Below, one piece after another: positions 9,668 to 17,302 of a stretch of DNA of 64,000 bases. This DNA is from JAIVGZ01 sp964552205. Its GTDB lineage: Bacteria > Pseudomonadota > Gammaproteobacteria > Natronospirales > JAIVGZ01. The stretch lies in assembly GCA_964552205.1 (NCBI GenBank), contig CAZKFT010000009.1:3961-67960 (forward strand), read 5' to 3'. How positions within the stretch are numbered: the first letter of the stretch is position 1; every line of letters begins with the position of its first letter. Position numbers and translations under genes: made by a program. The notes under the pieces were generated by a model that had not been told where the DNA came from, did not search any database, and worked only from the letters and a program-made list of their open reading frames with translations.

Positions 9668-10195
9668 TCAGCGACAGGCGGCGTCTGACCAGGCCGGGGT
9701 CTCCCGGCTGCTGCGGACCCGCCCGGTCGGAGCGACCACTACGGCGCTCCCATCGGCACCTCGGTCTCGGCGGCAGATAACCCATGTGCCGTTGGTGGCC
9801 CGCCGTCGGTCCGGACGAAATCGGAACCGAGCACGGTTTCCCATCACCAGCAGGGATGGGTGGGGGCCAGAGTGGTGTTGAATCAGCTGGCTGGTGGGCA
9901 CCTTATCGGTTTCCTGCCAGCCACTGGGCTCGAGGAATACCATCCACCCGGTCTGCCAGTCAGACCCGCAGTGTTCGCCGTCATGGCTGGCGCACAGTAG
10001 CACCGGGCGCCTGTGGGTGATGGCGGTGTGCCTGGCCAGATTGGCCGCGCTCACCAGGTCGTTCACGGTGCTCACGCGCCGATGCTCGGCCAACAGGTGT
10101 TGAAAGGAGGGGAGCGCCACGCCCAATAGCAACATGGCCACCGCCAGGGTGGTCAGCAGTTCGATCAGCGTCATTCCATTCGCGGTGCGGGGCAT
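9668..10195 (-). CDS. fimT: GspH/FimT-family minor pilin, FimT-like (first gene of the pilus operon)
   Basis: Prepilin of about 175 residues when started at MPRTANG, which gives a short leader and mature MTLIELLTTLAVAMLLLGVALPSF with Glu at +5. A longer reading to 10261 would give an implausibly long 29-residue leader. The SAANLARHTAITHRRPVLLC and GWMVFLE segments match the GspH/FimT pattern. It is paralogous to the neighbour at 9047-9607, matching the fimT-fimU pair of P. aeruginosa. A 60-base spacer separates the two. It diverges from the Irr-like gene. Confidence 0.85.
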   Translation of the reverse strand: MPRTANGMTLIELLTTLAVAMLLLGVALPSFQHLLAEHRRVSTVNDLVSAANLARHTAITHRRPVLLCASHDGEHCGSDWQTGWMVFLEPSGWQETDKVPTSQLIQHHSGPHPSLLVMGNRARFRFRPDRRRATNGTWVICRRDRGADGSAVVVAPTGRVRSSRETPAWSDAACR

Positions 10196-10277
10196 TTCAT
10201 GCAAGCTTTGCGTGGCGTTACCTGCCCCTTCAATGGGCCGTGACACACCGGTCCGCCACATCGCCCTGCTTGATGAT

Positions 10278-10306
10278 TAGACACATTCCAGTCTCATGCC
10301 TATACT
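10278..10306 (+). promoter_or_regulatory. Sigma-70-type promoter of the Irr-like gene
   Basis: TAGACA (10278-10283), a 17-base spacer and TATACT (10301-10306): each hexamer matches the consensus at five of six positions. Transcription would begin near 10313, which is the GTG start codon itself, so the message may be leaderless. The alternative is that the ATG at 10325 is used with a leader of about 12 bases. Confidence 0.65.
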
Positions 10307-10312
10307 GCGCAA

Positions 10313-10744
10313 GTGACTGAAACCATGAACAACCTGCTTCTGGACACGGACGTGGCGGTCGCCCGTCTCCAGCACGCCGGCATCAAGCCGACCGCGCAGC
10401 GTGTCGAGATTGCTCGTGTGCTTCTTTCCCACCCGCAACATATTTCTGCTGACCAGTTACTTGCGCGCCTGCAGGCCGTCGGACACGACTGCTCGCGTGC
10501 GACCGTCTACAACACCCTGGGGCTGTTCCAACGCCGAGGGCTGGTCCGTGAGGTTGTAGTGGACCCCACCCGCGTTTTCTTCGATTCCACGCCGGGACCA
10601 CACCATCATTTCTACAATGTGGACACCGGTGAGATCTCCGATATCGAGGAATCTGCCGTGTCCTTAAGCAGCCTTCCTGAACTCCCGGAAGGGACGGTGC
10701 TCGACGGGACGGACATCATCGTCCGTATTCGCAAAGCCCGCTGA
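10313..10744 (+). CDS. Fur-family transcriptional regulator, Irr-like
   Basis: 143-residue Fur-family regulator with a winged helix (KPTAQRVEIARVLL, then CSRATVYNTLGLFQRRGLVREVVVD) and a C-terminal domain that has HHHFYN but none of the CxxC zinc motifs of Fur, Zur or PerR. The end, LPELPEGTVLDGTDIIVRIRK, is very close to rhizobial Irr (LPEPPEGMEI...DVVIRLR). In Irr the histidine stretch helps bind heme and the protein controls iron/heme genes in response to heme status. By inference this is an iron- or heme-responsive regulator. Start: GTG 10313 or ATG 10325, neither with a clear Shine-Dalgarno sequence. A tRNA gene follows. Confidence 0.85.
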   Translation: MTETMNNLLLDTDVAVARLQHAGIKPTAQRVEIARVLLSHPQHISADQLLARLQAVGHDCSRATVYNTLGLFQRRGLVREVVVDPTRVFFDSTPGPHHHFYNVDTGEISDIEESAVSLSSLPELPEGTVLDGTDIIVRIRKAR

Positions 10745-10773
10745 ACTCCCCTATAATTCCGCCCGCCTTCAGC

Positions 10774-10845
<72 letters not shown>

Positions 10846-10849
<4 letters not shown>

Positions 10850-10870
10850 TTCAAACGATGTTTGAATGGT
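10846..10870. promoter_or_regulatory. Perfect 11-3-11 palindrome of PsrA/fatty-acid-repressor type, fused to the tRNA 3' end
   Basis: The arm ACCATTCAAAC (10846-10856), centre GAT, and its exact reverse complement (10860-10870). The core CAAAC-GAT-GTTTG fits the known PsrA operator pattern (G/C)AAAC-N2-4-GTTT(G/C) exactly. It lies 166 bases upstream of the lipase/DUF1302/RND cluster. The first arm includes the ACCA end of tRNA-Thr, so in RNA it could also form a hairpin at the tRNA 3' end. There is no T tract for a classic terminator. Operator function is inferred. Confidence 0.6.
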
Positions 10871-10877
10871 AATCGCA

Positions 10878-10889
10878 TGACCTAGGTCA
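10878..10889. promoter_or_regulatory. 12-base perfect palindrome TGACCTAGGTCA, possible second operator
   Basis: A gap-free palindrome seven bases beyond the PsrA-like site, in the same 186-base space between tRNA-Thr and the lipase gene. I cannot assign a regulator. Between here and 11036 I see no convincing promoter. Confidence 0.35.
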
Positions 10890-11036
10890 AACTCCCACTG
10901 TTACAAAGCTTTTGCGTTTTCTGGGTGGCTTCATTAAAGTCATCCGACAGCACACTCGACGGCAAGGACTCCCCGTCAAGTGTTGCGTCCCGGATAACTA
11001 CAAGCTGTTTCGATCACCAGACATGGGTACGACGAC

Positions 11037-13157
11037 ATGCAAAAGCAGTTGCTGATTTCACTTCTGACCGCCTCCGCCCTGCTCGTGGGTTGTGGTGGCA
11101 CCGAGGACTCCAGGGCGGTTGAGGTTGTATACCCCACGAATCCTGATGGTTCCCCAATCACCGGCGTTTTGACTGCGAACTTCGACCCCAGTGTCGGAAT
11201 CGTGCCGACACCGAACAACCTCGTGTATGCGGGTTCGGCAGACGGCACCTTGAACCTGCCGGTTGCCAATCCTGCGAACTTCGGTGATCCCTTGGTTGCC
11301 ATCAACACGCTGGACGGTTGGTCCACCGTGGCGCCGATGACCACGACTTTCTCAGCGGGTGTGAACCCTGCAACAATCGTGCCTGGTCAGACGGTGCGCG
11401 TTTTCCGCGTCTCGCTGTCTGGCGTCGGTGGCGGCGTGACTGCCATCCAGGCCGAATTGACCCCGGGTGCCCAGTTCGTGGCATTTATCAACCCGGGTGA
11501 TGCGACTCAGCGTCAACTCGTCATCATGCCGACGCAGCCGCTGATGGAGAAGTCTCACTACTTGGTGCTGATTACCAATGGTGTCACGGACAACTCCGGC
11601 AACGTCGCCACCCCATCGTCCATCTATAGCATTACCAAGCGACCAAATCCCTTGGTGGATGGCAGCGGTAACAGCACGGACCCGCTGCTCCCGAACGCCA
11701 GCGCGCAAGCGCTGGAGCCACTGCGCCAGCTGACCAACGCTGCTGAGCTGAACCTTGCCGCCACGACCGGCTTGCCTCGCTCGAGCATGGTGCTTACCTG
11801 GACGGTGAGCACGCAGTCGGTTACCGATGTCATCGACTTTGTCGCTGCGAATGTTGCACCTGCAGCCAACAACTTTGCGCCGACTGGATTGACGACGGCA
11901 GCAGTGGGCGGTGCCGGTGCAGCGGACATCTGGTTCGGCTACATCGACCTGCCGTACGGCTTGCAGTCACCTGCGGATGGTGGTGCCAACAACCCCACCC
12001 GCGTTCTCAGCGGTCACTGGACCGGGGCAGGTGGCAGCAACCTGACGCGCTTCAACCCGGCGGTCGTCTGGCGTAGTACGCAGCGCGTGCCAGCCCTCCT
12101 GACCACTCCGGCAGGCGCAGCAACGCCACCGGCGGGCTTCCCGGTCGTCATTTTCCAACACGGCATCACCGGCAACCGCACTCAGGCCTTGGGTATGGCG
12201 GACGCCGCTGCCATGGCGGGGTTTGCGGTCATTTCCATCGACCAGCCGCTGCACGGCCTGACCTCGTCGTCCGGCCCGACCGGCCCCTTGTACGCGGGTA
12301 ACCCGGCAGGGGTGCATGCAACCCCGGGCTTCGCCGCGACCGAGCGCACCTTCGATGTTGACCTCGTCAACAACACCACGGGTGCGCCTGGCCCGGATGG
12401 TGTCATCGACGGTTCGGGTACCCACACCATCAATCTGGCTAGCTTGCTCACGGCGCGTGACAACCTGCGCCAGGCGGCGGCGGATTTGTTGACGGTGCGT
12501 GCCACTATCGGGTCGCTAACCACTGTGAATCCGGCGGTGACCTTCGATGGCAGCAATGTGCACTTTGTCGGGCATTCACTCGGCGCCATCGTAGGCACGA
12601 GCATGCTCGGTGCGACCAATAATGTGGCCACTGCAACCCTCGGCATGCCGGGCGGCGGTATCGCTCGCTTGCTGGATGCTTCGGTGTCCTTCGGGCCACG
12701 CATCCGTGCTGGCTTGGCGGCGGCAGGCGTTCCCCACCCCTCGGCGGCCTACGACCAGTTCATGTTCGCAGCACAGACGGTCATCGATTCCGCAGACCCA
12801 ATCAACCACGCGGTACGCGCTTCTGCCAACTCCCCGGTCTACATGATTTCGGTGGTGGGCGACGGTGGAGCCAACCTGCCTGATCAGGTTGTACCGAACG
12901 CCGTGGCGACCGCGCCATTGTCCGGCACCAACCCGTTGGCAGCGATGATGGGTCTCGCATCAGTCTCGCAGACGACCATGGATGCGGCGGGTGTGAGAGG
13001 CATCGTGAGGTTCACTGCGGGCGACCACGGGTCGCTGCTCAGCCCGGCGGCATCGCCGGCTGCATTCATGGAAATGCAGACGCAGATGGCGACCTTCATG
13101 GGCTCGTTCGGAACAGTTCTGCCGGTGAACGACGCAACCGTCGTCCAGCAGCCGTGA
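11037..13157 (+). CDS. Lipoprotein lipase/phospholipase of the Pla-1/Cef (virulence factor lipase, VolA-like) family
   Basis: 706-residue lipoprotein: signal peptide with lipobox LVGC, lipidated at C19. The N-terminal domain of the bacterial virulence-factor lipase type (VYPTNPDGSPITGVLTANFDPS, VPTPNNLVY) precedes an alpha/beta hydrolase domain. VIFQHGITGNR forms the oxyanion-hole strand, and GHSLG carries the nucleophile Ser514. A late AGDHGSLL likely supplies His664. Known relatives are surface-exposed (lyso)phospholipases that release fatty acids. It is the first gene of a run with DUF1302, DUF1329, YCF48-like and RND genes, so lipid hydrolysis feeding a transport system is a reasonable inference. 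No strong Shine-Dalgarno sequence precedes the ATG. Confidence 0.88.
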   Translation: MQKQLLISLLTASALLVGCGGTEDSRAVEVVYPTNPDGSPITGVLTANFDPSVGIVPTPNNLVYAGSADGTLNLPVANPANFGDPLVAINTLDGWSTVAPMTTTFSAGVNPATIVPGQTVRVFRVSLSGVGGGVTAIQAELTPGAQFVAFINPGDATQRQLVIMPTQPLMEKSHYLVLITNGVTDNSGNVATPSSIYSITKRPNPLVDGSGNSTDPLLPNASAQALEPLRQLTNAAELNLAATTGLPRSSMVLTWTVSTQSVTDVIDFVAANVAPAANNFAPTGLTTAAVGGAGAADIWFGYIDLPYGLQSPADGGANNPTRVLSGHWTGAGGSNLTRFNPAVVWRSTQRVPALLTTPAGAATPPAGFPVVIFQHGITGNRTQALGMADAAAMAGFAVISIDQPLHGLTSSSGPTGPLYAGNPAGVHATPGFAATERTFDVDLVNNTTGAPGPDGVIDGSGTHTINLASLLTARDNLRQAAADLLTVRATIGSLTTVNPAVTFDGSNVHFVGHSLGAIVGTSMLGATNNVATATLGMPGGGIARLLDASVSFGPRIRAGLAAAGVPHPSAAYDQFMFAAQTVIDSADPINHAVRASANSPVYMISVVGDGGANLPDQVVPNAVATAPLSGTNPLAAMMGLASVSQTTMDAAGVRGIVRFTAGDHGSLLSPAASPAAFMEMQTQMATFMGSFGTVLPVNDATVVQQP

Positions 13158-13177
13158 CATTCAGGGGGATGATGAAA

Positions 13178-14974
13178 ATGAAACTGAAGAACAACATTCG
13201 TCCGGCTGCAGCCTTGCGCAAAGCCGTCTGTGCCGCGATTGCCGGGTCTGCCCTGGCGGTTGCGCCGCAGGCAGCTGCAATCGATTTCAACTGGGGTGAG
13301 GTCCAAGGCAGCTTCGACACCACCATCTCATGGGGTCTGCAGTGGCGTGTGACCGACCGTGACAATCGCCTAATCGGCAAATCCAGCCTCGACCCGACGC
13401 TGGCTGCACAGCCGGTCGCAGCGTTTCTCGCCGCGCCGGGCGCTTTCTCGGCAAACGGCGACCGCGGCAACCTTCTCTACGACAGTGGTGACCTGATTAG
13501 CAACACGCTCAAGGTCAACCATGACCTGTCGCTGCGGTACGGCAACATTGGCTTCTTCGGCCGTGCGTTCTACTTCCAGGACTTCGAGAGCAACTCGAAC
13601 GAGAACATCCCGGCAGCGGCGCGTGAGCGGGTAGGGCGCCACGGCGACCTGTTGGACGCATTCGTGTTCGGTGACTGGACATTCGGTGAGAACGACCAGC
13701 AGTTTTCCCTGCGAGTCGGTCGTCAGGTCGTAAGTTGGGGCGAAAGCACTTTCATCCAGGGTGGCATCAATGTCATCAACCCGGTAGACCTGTCGCGCTT
13801 GCGCGTACCGGGCGCCGAGCTGAAGGAAGCGCTGTTGCCGGTGAACTCGATCTGGAGCTCCATCAGCTTCACCGACGACCTGTCCTTGGAGCTGTTCCTG
13901 CAGGCCAAATGGAAGGGCGTCATCGTCGACCCTGCCGGGACGTACTGGAGCACCAGCAACTTCGTCGGTCGCGGTCATGATCCTGTGTTGCTAGGTTTCG
14001 GGCAGTTAACACTGGCGCAAGCGCAGGGTGCAGGCGTGGCCGTCAGCCGGGCCCCGACGCCGGATGTCAGTGATTCGGGCCAGTATGGTCTGGCGTTGCG
14101 CTGGTTCAACCCGGACCTCGACACCGAGTTCGGGTTCTTCGCCCTCCGCTACCACAGCCGCTTGCCGGTACTCAGTGGCATCGGCGTAACTGGTCTTTCA
14201 CCCAGTACCGGTCGCTACTTCACGGAGTTCCCGGAGGGCATCCGCCTGTTCGGCGTGAGCTTCAATACGGTTGTGCGCGGCATCGCCTTACAGGGTGAAT
14301 ACTCCTACCGGCCCAACGCGCCGTTGCAGGTGGATGACGTGGAGTTGTTGTTCGCTGCCTTGTCGCCACTCAACCCGTTACAGCCGCCGGCGCAGCAGTT
14401 CCTGTCGCAGCTTGGATCCTACGCCGCGGGCGAAGTGGTGCCAGGTTATGTCCGTCACAAAGTTGGCCAGTTGCAGTTCACTGCTACCTACCTGTTTGGT
14501 CAGGACAATCCCTTCGGCGGTTCCAATATGGTGCTGCTGGGTGAGGTCGGTGTGACCCGCGTCTTCGATATGCCAAGCAAGTCGGTCCTCCGTTACGAAG
14601 GCCCGGGTACTTCCACCGGTGGTGGCAATGCCATCGCGGATGGGTACCTGCGCAACCCTGTTCGGCAGACGGACGGGTTCCCGGATGCGACATCCTGGGG
14701 CTACCGCATCGTCACACGCGTGGACTACAACAACGTCATCGGTGCGTGGAACATGTCACCGCGCTTGTCGTTCCAGCATGATGTGAGCGGGACGTCGCCG
14801 GGACCGGGCGGGAACTTCATCGAAGGGCGGAAGTCAGTATCCATAGGCGTGAACGCGAATTACCTGGAACAGTGGGCCATCGACCTGAGCTACACCAATT
14901 ACTCGGGCGGCGGCACCTTCAACCAGATTCGCGACCGTGACTTCGTCGCTATCGACTTTAAATACTCGTTCTGA
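13178..14974 (+). CDS. DUF1302 family outer-membrane protein
   Basis: About 598 residues with a signal peptide ending at PQAAA. The mature part is rich in alternating aromatic beta-strand patterns (VQGSFDTTISWGLQWRV, RYGNIGFFGRAFYFQDF) and ends in Phe (IDFKYSF), the usual outer-membrane barrel signal. DUF1302 proteins are uncharacterised and nearly always sit beside DUF1329. Three starts are possible: 13169, 13172 and 13178. I prefer 13178 because GGGGG at 13164-13168 then lies 9 bases upstream. It begins 20 bases after the lipase stop, so the two are very likely co-transcribed. Confidence 0.88.
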   Translation: MKLKNNIRPAAALRKAVCAAIAGSALAVAPQAAAIDFNWGEVQGSFDTTISWGLQWRVTDRDNRLIGKSSLDPTLAAQPVAAFLAAPGAFSANGDRGNLLYDSGDLISNTLKVNHDLSLRYGNIGFFGRAFYFQDFESNSNENIPAAARERVGRHGDLLDAFVFGDWTFGENDQQFSLRVGRQVVSWGESTFIQGGINVINPVDLSRLRVPGAELKEALLPVNSIWSSISFTDDLSLELFLQAKWKGVIVDPAGTYWSTSNFVGRGHDPVLLGFGQLTLAQAQGAGVAVSRAPTPDVSDSGQYGLALRWFNPDLDTEFGFFALRYHSRLPVLSGIGVTGLSPSTGRYFTEFPEGIRLFGVSFNTVVRGIALQGEYSYRPNAPLQVDDVELLFAALSPLNPLQPPAQQFLSQLGSYAAGEVVPGYVRHKVGQLQFTATYLFGQDNPFGGSNMVLLGEVGVTRVFDMPSKSVLRYEGPGTSTGGGNAIADGYLRNPVRQTDGFPDATSWGYRIVTRVDYNNVIGAWNMSPRLSFQHDVSGTSPGPGGNFIEGRKSVSIGVNANYLEQWAIDLSYTNYSGGGTFNQIRDRDFVAIDFKYSF

Positions 14975-14991
14975 TTCCAAGGGGTTCCAAC

Positions 14992-16356
14992 ATGCGTAAC
15001 ATGAAAAAAGTACTTCTTGCCGCAGCCTTGGCACTGCCCTTGGCCGGTGGACAGGCTTTCGCCCAAGTGTCTGCTGAACAGGCAGCCCGACTCGGTAGCG
15101 AGCTGACGCCGTTCGGATCGCCGCGTGCGGGTAATGCCGACGGCACCATCCCCGCTTGGACCGGTGGCATTACCCAGCCGCCCGCAGGCTATGTACCCGG
15201 CACATTCCATCTGGACCCGTTTGCCAACGATGCGGTGCTGTTCACCATCACCGGCGAGAATGTGGACCAGTACGCTGACCGTTTGTCGGAAGGGCAGATT
15301 GCGATGCTGCGCCAGTACCCGACCTACCGCATGAATGTGTACCCGAGTCGTCGTTCGACCTCGGCTCCTGAGTGGGTGTACGACGCAACCCGTCGTAACG
15401 CGACCACGGGCCGCTTGATTGCGGACGGTGAGGGCGTCGCCGATGTCGTCATTGGTGTGCCGTTCCCGTTCCCGACCGATGCCAAGCAGATCATGTGGAA
15501 CCACAAGCTGAAGTTCCGTGGTCCCTCGGGCGTCCGTCGTATGTGGAACCAGGCCGCCCCGACCACCACCGGTGCCTACACACTCATCCGCATTGTCGAG
15601 GAGTTGATTACCCCGTATTCGCAGCCGGATGCGCGTTACGAAGACCTGAACAACATCCACTTCTATTACCTGCAGGAAGTGCTGTCGCCCGCGCGTCTGG
15701 CGGGGTCTGTGTTGTTGGTCCACGAAACGCTGGAGCAGATTTCCGCACCTCGTAGTGCCTGGACCTACAACCCCGGCCAGCGTCGCGTACGTCGTGCACC
15801 GAACGTTGCCTACGACAACCCGGGTACTGCGTCAGATGGACTGCGCACCAACGACCAGACCGACATGTTCAACGGTGCCATGGACCGCTACAACTGGCGC
15901 ATCGTCGGCCAGCGCGAAATGTTCGTGCCGTACAACTCCTATAAGTTGCACAGCGGTAGCCTGTCGCCAGATGACATCATCCGTCCGTATCACATCAACC
16001 CGGACCTGCCACGCTACGAGCTGCAGCGCGTCTGGGTGGTGGATGCGACCCTCAAGGAAGGTTTCCGCAACATCTACAAGCGCCGCACCTTCTACATCGA
16101 GGCGGACAGCTGGCAGATTGTGATGGTTGACCACTACGACAACCGCGACCAGCTATGGCGTGTGGGCGAGGCCCATCCGATCAACTACTACGAAGTGCCG
16201 GCAATTTGGACGACTCTGGAGGTCATCCACGACCTGCAGTCGGGTCGCTATATCGCCAACGGCCTGAACAACGATGACGCAGTGCACGATTTCAGTTTCC
16301 GTGCTCCGCCAAGCGCGTTCACGCCCGCCGCACTTCGTGCCCGCGGTACACGCTAA
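14992..16356 (+). CDS. DUF1329 family periplasmic protein
   Basis: 454 residues, signal peptide MRNMKKVLLAAALALPLAGG ending at AFA, followed by LGSELTPFGSPRAGNADGTIPAWTGG, the DUF1329 hallmark. The family has no proven function; its fold is thought to be related to the LolA lipoprotein/lipid carriers. AAGGGG lies 7 bases before the ATG. It is 17 bases downstream of DUF1302 and its 3' end overlaps the YCF48-like gene. With an outer-membrane barrel before it and an RND transporter after it, a periplasmic lipid shuttle is an attractive but untested role. Confidence 0.9.
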   Translation: MRNMKKVLLAAALALPLAGGQAFAQVSAEQAARLGSELTPFGSPRAGNADGTIPAWTGGITQPPAGYVPGTFHLDPFANDAVLFTITGENVDQYADRLSEGQIAMLRQYPTYRMNVYPSRRSTSAPEWVYDATRRNATTGRLIADGEGVADVVIGVPFPFPTDAKQIMWNHKLKFRGPSGVRRMWNQAAPTTTGAYTLIRIVEELITPYSQPDARYEDLNNIHFYYLQEVLSPARLAGSVLLVHETLEQISAPRSAWTYNPGQRRVRRAPNVAYDNPGTASDGLRTNDQTDMFNGAMDRYNWRIVGQREMFVPYNSYKLHSGSLSPDDIIRPYHINPDLPRYELQRVWVVDATLKEGFRNIYKRRTFYIEADSWQIVMVDHYDNRDQLWRVGEAHPINYYEVPAIWTTLEVIHDLQSGRYIANGLNNDDAVHDFSFRAPPSAFTPAALRARGTR

Positions 16357-17302
16357 ACGAATCACAGCGCTGCTCTTGGGAGTAGCGCTGTGTCTTCCCG
16401 CTTTTGCGGAAATCGCCCCGGAGCCTGCGCTGCAGGCTCCGCTGGCAAACCGAGCACTTCTTCTGGATGCCAAGCCCGCCGGTGACCACATGGTCGCCGT
16501 GGGTGCTTACGGGCATATCCTCCGCATAGGGCCAGATGGGAGCTGGCAGCAGATGCCATCCCCTGTACGCACGCAATTGACCGCTGTCCATTTCGTTGAT
16601 GAGAACCTCGGCTGGGCGGTTGGACATGATGCCGCCATCCTGCGCACTGCTGATGGTGGCCGCACCTGGGCTCTCCAGCACTTTGCGCCGGACCTGGAGC
16701 AACCACTTTTTGATGTCCTCTTCCTGGATGCCTCACGCGGATTTGCTGTCGGTGCCTACGGGCTGATGCTGGGCACCGAAGACGGCGGCGAGACCTGGGA
16801 AGAGGTGTATTACTCCGATGAAGTGGAGTACCACCTGAACGCGCTGGTGTCTCCCGCTGACGGGGTCATCGTTGTAGTGGGAGAGGCCGGTACGGCTTTC
16901 CGGTCTCTGGACGGCGGGCAGGAGTGGGAGGAGATTGACTTCCCCTATGCCGGATCCATGTTCGGCATTGTCAGCGCTGCGTCGGGCGGGCAATTGGTGA
17001 CCTTCGGTTTGCGTGGACGCGTGTTTTCAAGCGACGACCAGGGCGAATCCTGGGGGCAGCTGGAAACCAGCGCCGACCTCTCGCTGATGGGCGGTGCTGT
17101 ACTACGGGATGGACGCATCGTTCTGGCCGGCATGAACGGATTGGTGTTGGTCTCCAGCGACCGCGGTGGGACCTTCGAACGATATCGCCACCCGGATGGT
17201 GACGCGCTGTCCGGAGCATTCGAGTCTGCGGATGGCCGACTGTTTGTCATCGGAGAGTCAGGCTTTGCTGAGCTGGACCTCTCCCAGGCGGCGGTGCGCT
17301 GA
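16337..17302 (+). CDS. YCF48-related/photosystem II stability factor-like exported propeller protein
   Basis: About 321 residues with a signal peptide (ITALLLGVALCLPAFA). Repeated BNR-like blades can be read directly: GWAVGHDAAILRTADGGRTW, GLMLGTEDGGETWEEV, GTAFRSLDGGQEWEEI, GRVFSSDDQGESWG and GLVLVSSDRGG. In plants and cyanobacteria YCF48/HCF136 helps assemble photosystem II. In non-photosynthetic proteobacteria the relatives are of unknown role and typically adjoin RND/MMPL genes. The start is uncertain: GTG 16337 gives a normal signal peptide but overlaps DUF1329 by 20 bases; ATG 16274 is an alternative. Its stop overlaps the RND start as TGATG. Confidence 0.82.
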   Translation: MPAVHAKRITALLLGVALCLPAFAEIAPEPALQAPLANRALLLDAKPAGDHMVAVGAYGHILRIGPDGSWQQMPSPVRTQLTAVHFVDENLGWAVGHDAAILRTADGGRTWALQHFAPDLEQPLFDVLFLDASRGFAVGAYGLMLGTEDGGETWEEVYYSDEVEYHLNALVSPADGVIVVVGEAGTAFRSLDGGQEWEEIDFPYAGSMFGIVSAASGGQLVTFGLRGRVFSSDDQGESWGQLETSADLSLMGGAVLRDGRIVLAGMNGLVLVSSDRGGTFERYRHPDGDALSGAFESADGRLFVIGESGFAELDLSQAAVR

